Assembly: GCA_002371135.1 (NCBI GenBank) | Contig: DFGB01000002.1 | Location: forward strand, 1-6,837 | Reading direction: 5' to 3' | DNA length: 6,837 nucleotides | Source: Verrucomicrobia bacterium UBA3761 | Lineage (GTDB): Bacteria > Verrucomicrobiota > Kiritimatiellia > RFP12 > UBA1067 | Shown: piece after piece, positions 4,902 through 6,837 of the stretch | How the letters are laid out: the number at the start of each line of letters is the position of its first letter | How positions within the stretch are numbered: position 1 is the first letter of the stretch | Notes under the pieces: generated by a model | Database searches by the model: none | Seen by the model: only the letters and a program-made list of their open reading frames with translations | What the model was told of the DNA's origin: nothing | Made by a program: the position numbers and the translations under genes

Positions 4902-6305
4902 ATGCAACCAAATCCACGGCTTGAAGAGCTCGCGAACGAAAAACCGTTGCGGCTGCTCGTAAAGTATTCATGGCCAGCGCTCGTGGCCATGACGCTGAAC
5001 GCGCTTTACGCCGTAGTCGACCGGTTGTACATCGGCCAGGGATGCGGCGAGGCGGCGATGGCGGGGCTTACGCTCTGCTTCCCCGTGATGCTTCTTTTCG
5101 GGGCGTTCGGGGTGTTCGTGGGGGCGGGGCATTCGGCGGCGCTTTCGATAAAACTTGGCGAAGGGGATAGAGTGGCGTGTGAAAAACTGCTGGGGCAGCT
5201 CGTCGCTTTCAAACTCGCATTCTTCTTCATTTTGCCGCCGCTCGTATTTTTCAATATCGACACCGTCCTACGCTGGTGCGGCGGAAGCGGCGTCAGCGCC
5301 GAGGCGTTCGTCTGCGCGAGGAGTTATTTGCGCATCGTCCTTTTCTCGCATTTGTTCTCGCACCTCGCATTCGGCTTTTCGGCGATGATGCGCGCAGAGG
5401 GCGGCGCGCTCAAGTCGATGATGTGCATGATTGTCGGCTTCGGCACGAATCTCGTCCTCGACCCGATTTTTATATTCGGCCTTGGCATGGGCGTGGAAGG
5501 CGCGGCGTGGGCGACGAACATCGCCATGTTTGCAAGCTGCATGTTCGCTCTTTCGCACTACCTCGGCGGACGCAGCGTGGTGCGTTTCCGTTGGCGCAGG
5601 ATTGGGTTCTGGAAGGGGATGATGGCAAAGCCATGCGCGATAGGCTTCGCGCCGTTCATGCAGCAACTCCTGGGCGCGTTCGTCAACGTCGCATTCCCGG
5701 CGGCCTTCGCCAAATGGGCGCCTGACGAGGCGGCGGCGACTACCCAGATTGCGAGTCTGGGCGTCTTTCAAAGCGTCCTCATCCTCCTCCTGCTCCCCGT
5801 CCTTGGCGCCCAGCAGGGCATCCAGCCGATAATCGGCTTCAACTGGGGCGCGCGCAACTTTAGACGCGTGCGCGAGGCGTTCGTGCTCGGCTTCTGGGTG
5901 ACGAGCGCGGCTTGCGTCGTCGCGTGCGTATTGCAGGTCGTCCCGCCGTTTCCGCAATGGCTTGCACGCGTCTTCGTCCCGGCGGACAACCCTGAGCTCC
6001 TTCGCATCGCCGCAAGCGACCTGCAACTTTCCAACTGCATGCTCTGGTGCATCGGACTCAATATCGTATCGACCACGTATTTCCAATCGATCGGACGCCC
6101 CCGCGCCGCCATCGTCCTTTCCACCATGCGCCAGGGCTTCATCATGCTCCCTGTAATTTGGTTCCTCCCGTATCTCATCGACGATCACATGTTCGCCATC
6201 TGGCTTTCGCTGCCAGTCTCGGACGTCTTGTGCTGCCTTGCGACTTTGATTCCATTCTTTTTGCATCTTCGCTTCCTTTCCCGCGTCCGTTCGAGGGACG
6301 AATGA
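4902..6305 (+). CDS. MATE family efflux transporter, MepA-like
   Basis: This 467-residue inner-membrane antiporter is predicted to export cationic drugs or metabolites using a Na+ or H+ gradient. Twelve hydrophobic segments are expected for the family and the hydrophobic pattern agrees. The N-terminal stretch (LLVKYSWPALVAMTLNALY, VDRLYIGQG, AMAGLTLCFP) and the central GAQQGIQPIIGFNWGARN (about 302-319) are characteristic of the MepA branch of MATE proteins. The length is normal and the protein looks intact, ending in a basic tail HLRFLSRVRSRDE. ATG 4902 gives the expected N-terminus just before the first helix, but no Shine-Dalgarno precedes it, only a pyrimidine-rich CTCTTCCCCCC. Repeat element B lies immediately upstream, and no convincing promoter was found. 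Substrate cannot be predicted. Confidence 0.93.
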   Translation: MQPNPRLEELANEKPLRLLVKYSWPALVAMTLNALYAVVDRLYIGQGCGEAAMAGLTLCFPVMLLFGAFGVFVGAGHSAALSIKLGEGDRVACEKLLGQLVAFKLAFFFILPPLVFFNIDTVLRWCGGSGVSAEAFVCARSYLRIVLFSHLFSHLAFGFSAMMRAEGGALKSMMCMIVGFGTNLVLDPIFIFGLGMGVEGAAWATNIAMFASCMFALSHYLGGRSVVRFRWRRIGFWKGMMAKPCAIGFAPFMQQLLGAFVNVAFPAAFAKWAPDEAAATTQIASLGVFQSVLILLLLPVLGAQQGIQPIIGFNWGARNFRRVREAFVLGFWVTSAACVVACVLQVVPPFPQWLARVFVPADNPELLRIAASDLQLSNCMLWCIGLNIVSTTYFQSIGRPRAAIVLSTMRQGFIMLPVIWFLPYLIDDHMFAIWLSLPVSDVLCCLATLIPFFLHLRFLSRVRSRDE

Positions 6306-6310
6306 GGGAA

Positions 6311-6349
6311 TTTTCGATTTTCGATTTACGATTTACGATTTACGATTTA
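6311..6349. repeat. heptamer tandem tract (CGATTTT, then four CGATTTA)
   Basis: After TTTT, one CGATTTT (6315-6321) and four CGATTTA units (6322-6349) follow head to tail. The tract sits between the MATE stop (6305) and the transposase fragment. Read on the - strand, the last unit supplies the TAA that ends the transposase frame. It resembles the GATTTTTC units of the two compound elements but has a 7-bp period and lacks the CACAGAG core. Confidence 0.9.
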
Positions 6350-6837
6350 GCATATCTGCTCCTGCGTGAGCGGGTCGAAACTCCTCCCCTTCTGGAGGAT
6401 GCGCCTAAGTTCGTTGTGGAAGCGCTCGATGTGTGGCTTTTGTGATGGGCAGTACGGGTCGCAGAACCACACGTTGACGCCGCGCCAAGCGAGTTTTGTC
6501 GGATTGTGCTCGGGATTGGGGCGGTAATTCTCGATCATCTCTGGTTCAGAGAATTCGGAGCCGTTGTCGGTCAGAATCGCGCGGAAGAGCTTCGAGAAGA
6601 ACGCGGGGCCCGCGACGCGCCAGAGTGTGTTGAAGATCCTCGTGCAGGTCAGCGCGGTCTTCGCGTTGCGGAGGAAGGCGAGCGCGAGACCTGTGTCGGG
6701 AAAGACCATCGTGAAGAGGACCTTCCCGCTGATCGAGCCGATAACCGTGTCCAACTCGCACGGTACGACGCCCGCGTGTTGTTTGAGCCACTCCCACATT
6801 TCACGAATGGTACGCCCGACGCGGCACTTTGCCGTCG
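6347..6837 (-). pseudogene. IS30-type transposase fragment, 3'-truncated and cut by the window edge
   Basis: The - strand frame is open from the right window edge down to the TAA at 6347-6349. It encodes the catalytic domain of an IS30-family DDE transposase. With M1 at the in-frame ATG at 6799, the likely catalytic residues are Asp17 (CELDTVIG), Asp78 (ILTDNGSEF) and Glu125 (QKPHIERFHNE), followed by RRILQKGRSFDPLTQEQIC. That ATG is not the true start: the frame continues upstream (TAKCRVGRTIREMW), so the N-terminal DNA-binding part lies outside the window. Intact relatives carry several dozen more residues after the LTQEQ segment (HINS.PR..L...TP-type tail). Here translation stops inside the heptamer repeat, so the C-terminus and that end of the insertion sequence are missing. 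The core itself shows no frameshift. It is probably an inactive remnant, but this depends on family comparison. Confidence 0.85.

Overview
The window looks like a stretch of bacterial chromosome with GC-rich coding sequence and AT-rich, repeat-laden spacers. Both tRNAs encode their own CCA ends. Two genes have a clear Shine-Dalgarno sequence and four do not. Short-period spacer repeats such as CACAGAG/CTCTGTG and GATTTTTC, next to housekeeping genes, remind me of the Planctomycetes-Verrucomicrobia-Lentisphaerae-Kiritimatiellota group. That placement is a low-confidence inference, because no taxonomic marker is present.

Layout, all on the + strand until the last gene. At 50-271 a strong extended -10 promoter drives a tRNA pair, Arg(ACG) and initiator Met(CAT). 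At 272-419 a short spacer holds a GC-rich hairpin, a 14-bp palindrome and a second strong promoter. That promoter lies so close to ilvB that its mRNA should be nearly leaderless. ilvB (420-2153) and ilvN (2298-2540) encode the catalytic and regulatory subunits of acetolactate synthase, the first common step of branched-chain amino-acid synthesis. They are separated by two tandem-repeat blocks. A dCMP deaminase family gene (2566-3042) and tpiA, triosephosphate isomerase (3074-3829), follow closely, each with a good ribosome-binding site, so 420-3829 may be one transcription unit of metabolically unrelated genes.

The second half is more accessory in character. A small leucine-rich-repeat lipoprotein gene (4064-4684) is bracketed by two direct copies of a compound inverted-repeat element about 150 bp long, with AT-rich flanks. 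A MATE-family multidrug exporter gene resembling MepA (4902-6305) follows. After a heptamer repeat tract, a 3'-truncated IS30-type transposase gene lies on the - strand and runs off the right edge.

The most notable signal is the repeat system rather than any gene. The elements at 3833-4056 and 4684-4881 share sequence and architecture, and GATTTTTC/CGATTTA-type tracts abut or overlap gene 3' ends. In two cases the tract contributes part or all of the stop codon. The three genes that start just downstream of repeat tracts (ilvN, the LRR gene and the MATE gene) lack a Shine-Dalgarno sequence. I found no CRISPR array, defence system, phage module or biosynthetic cluster.
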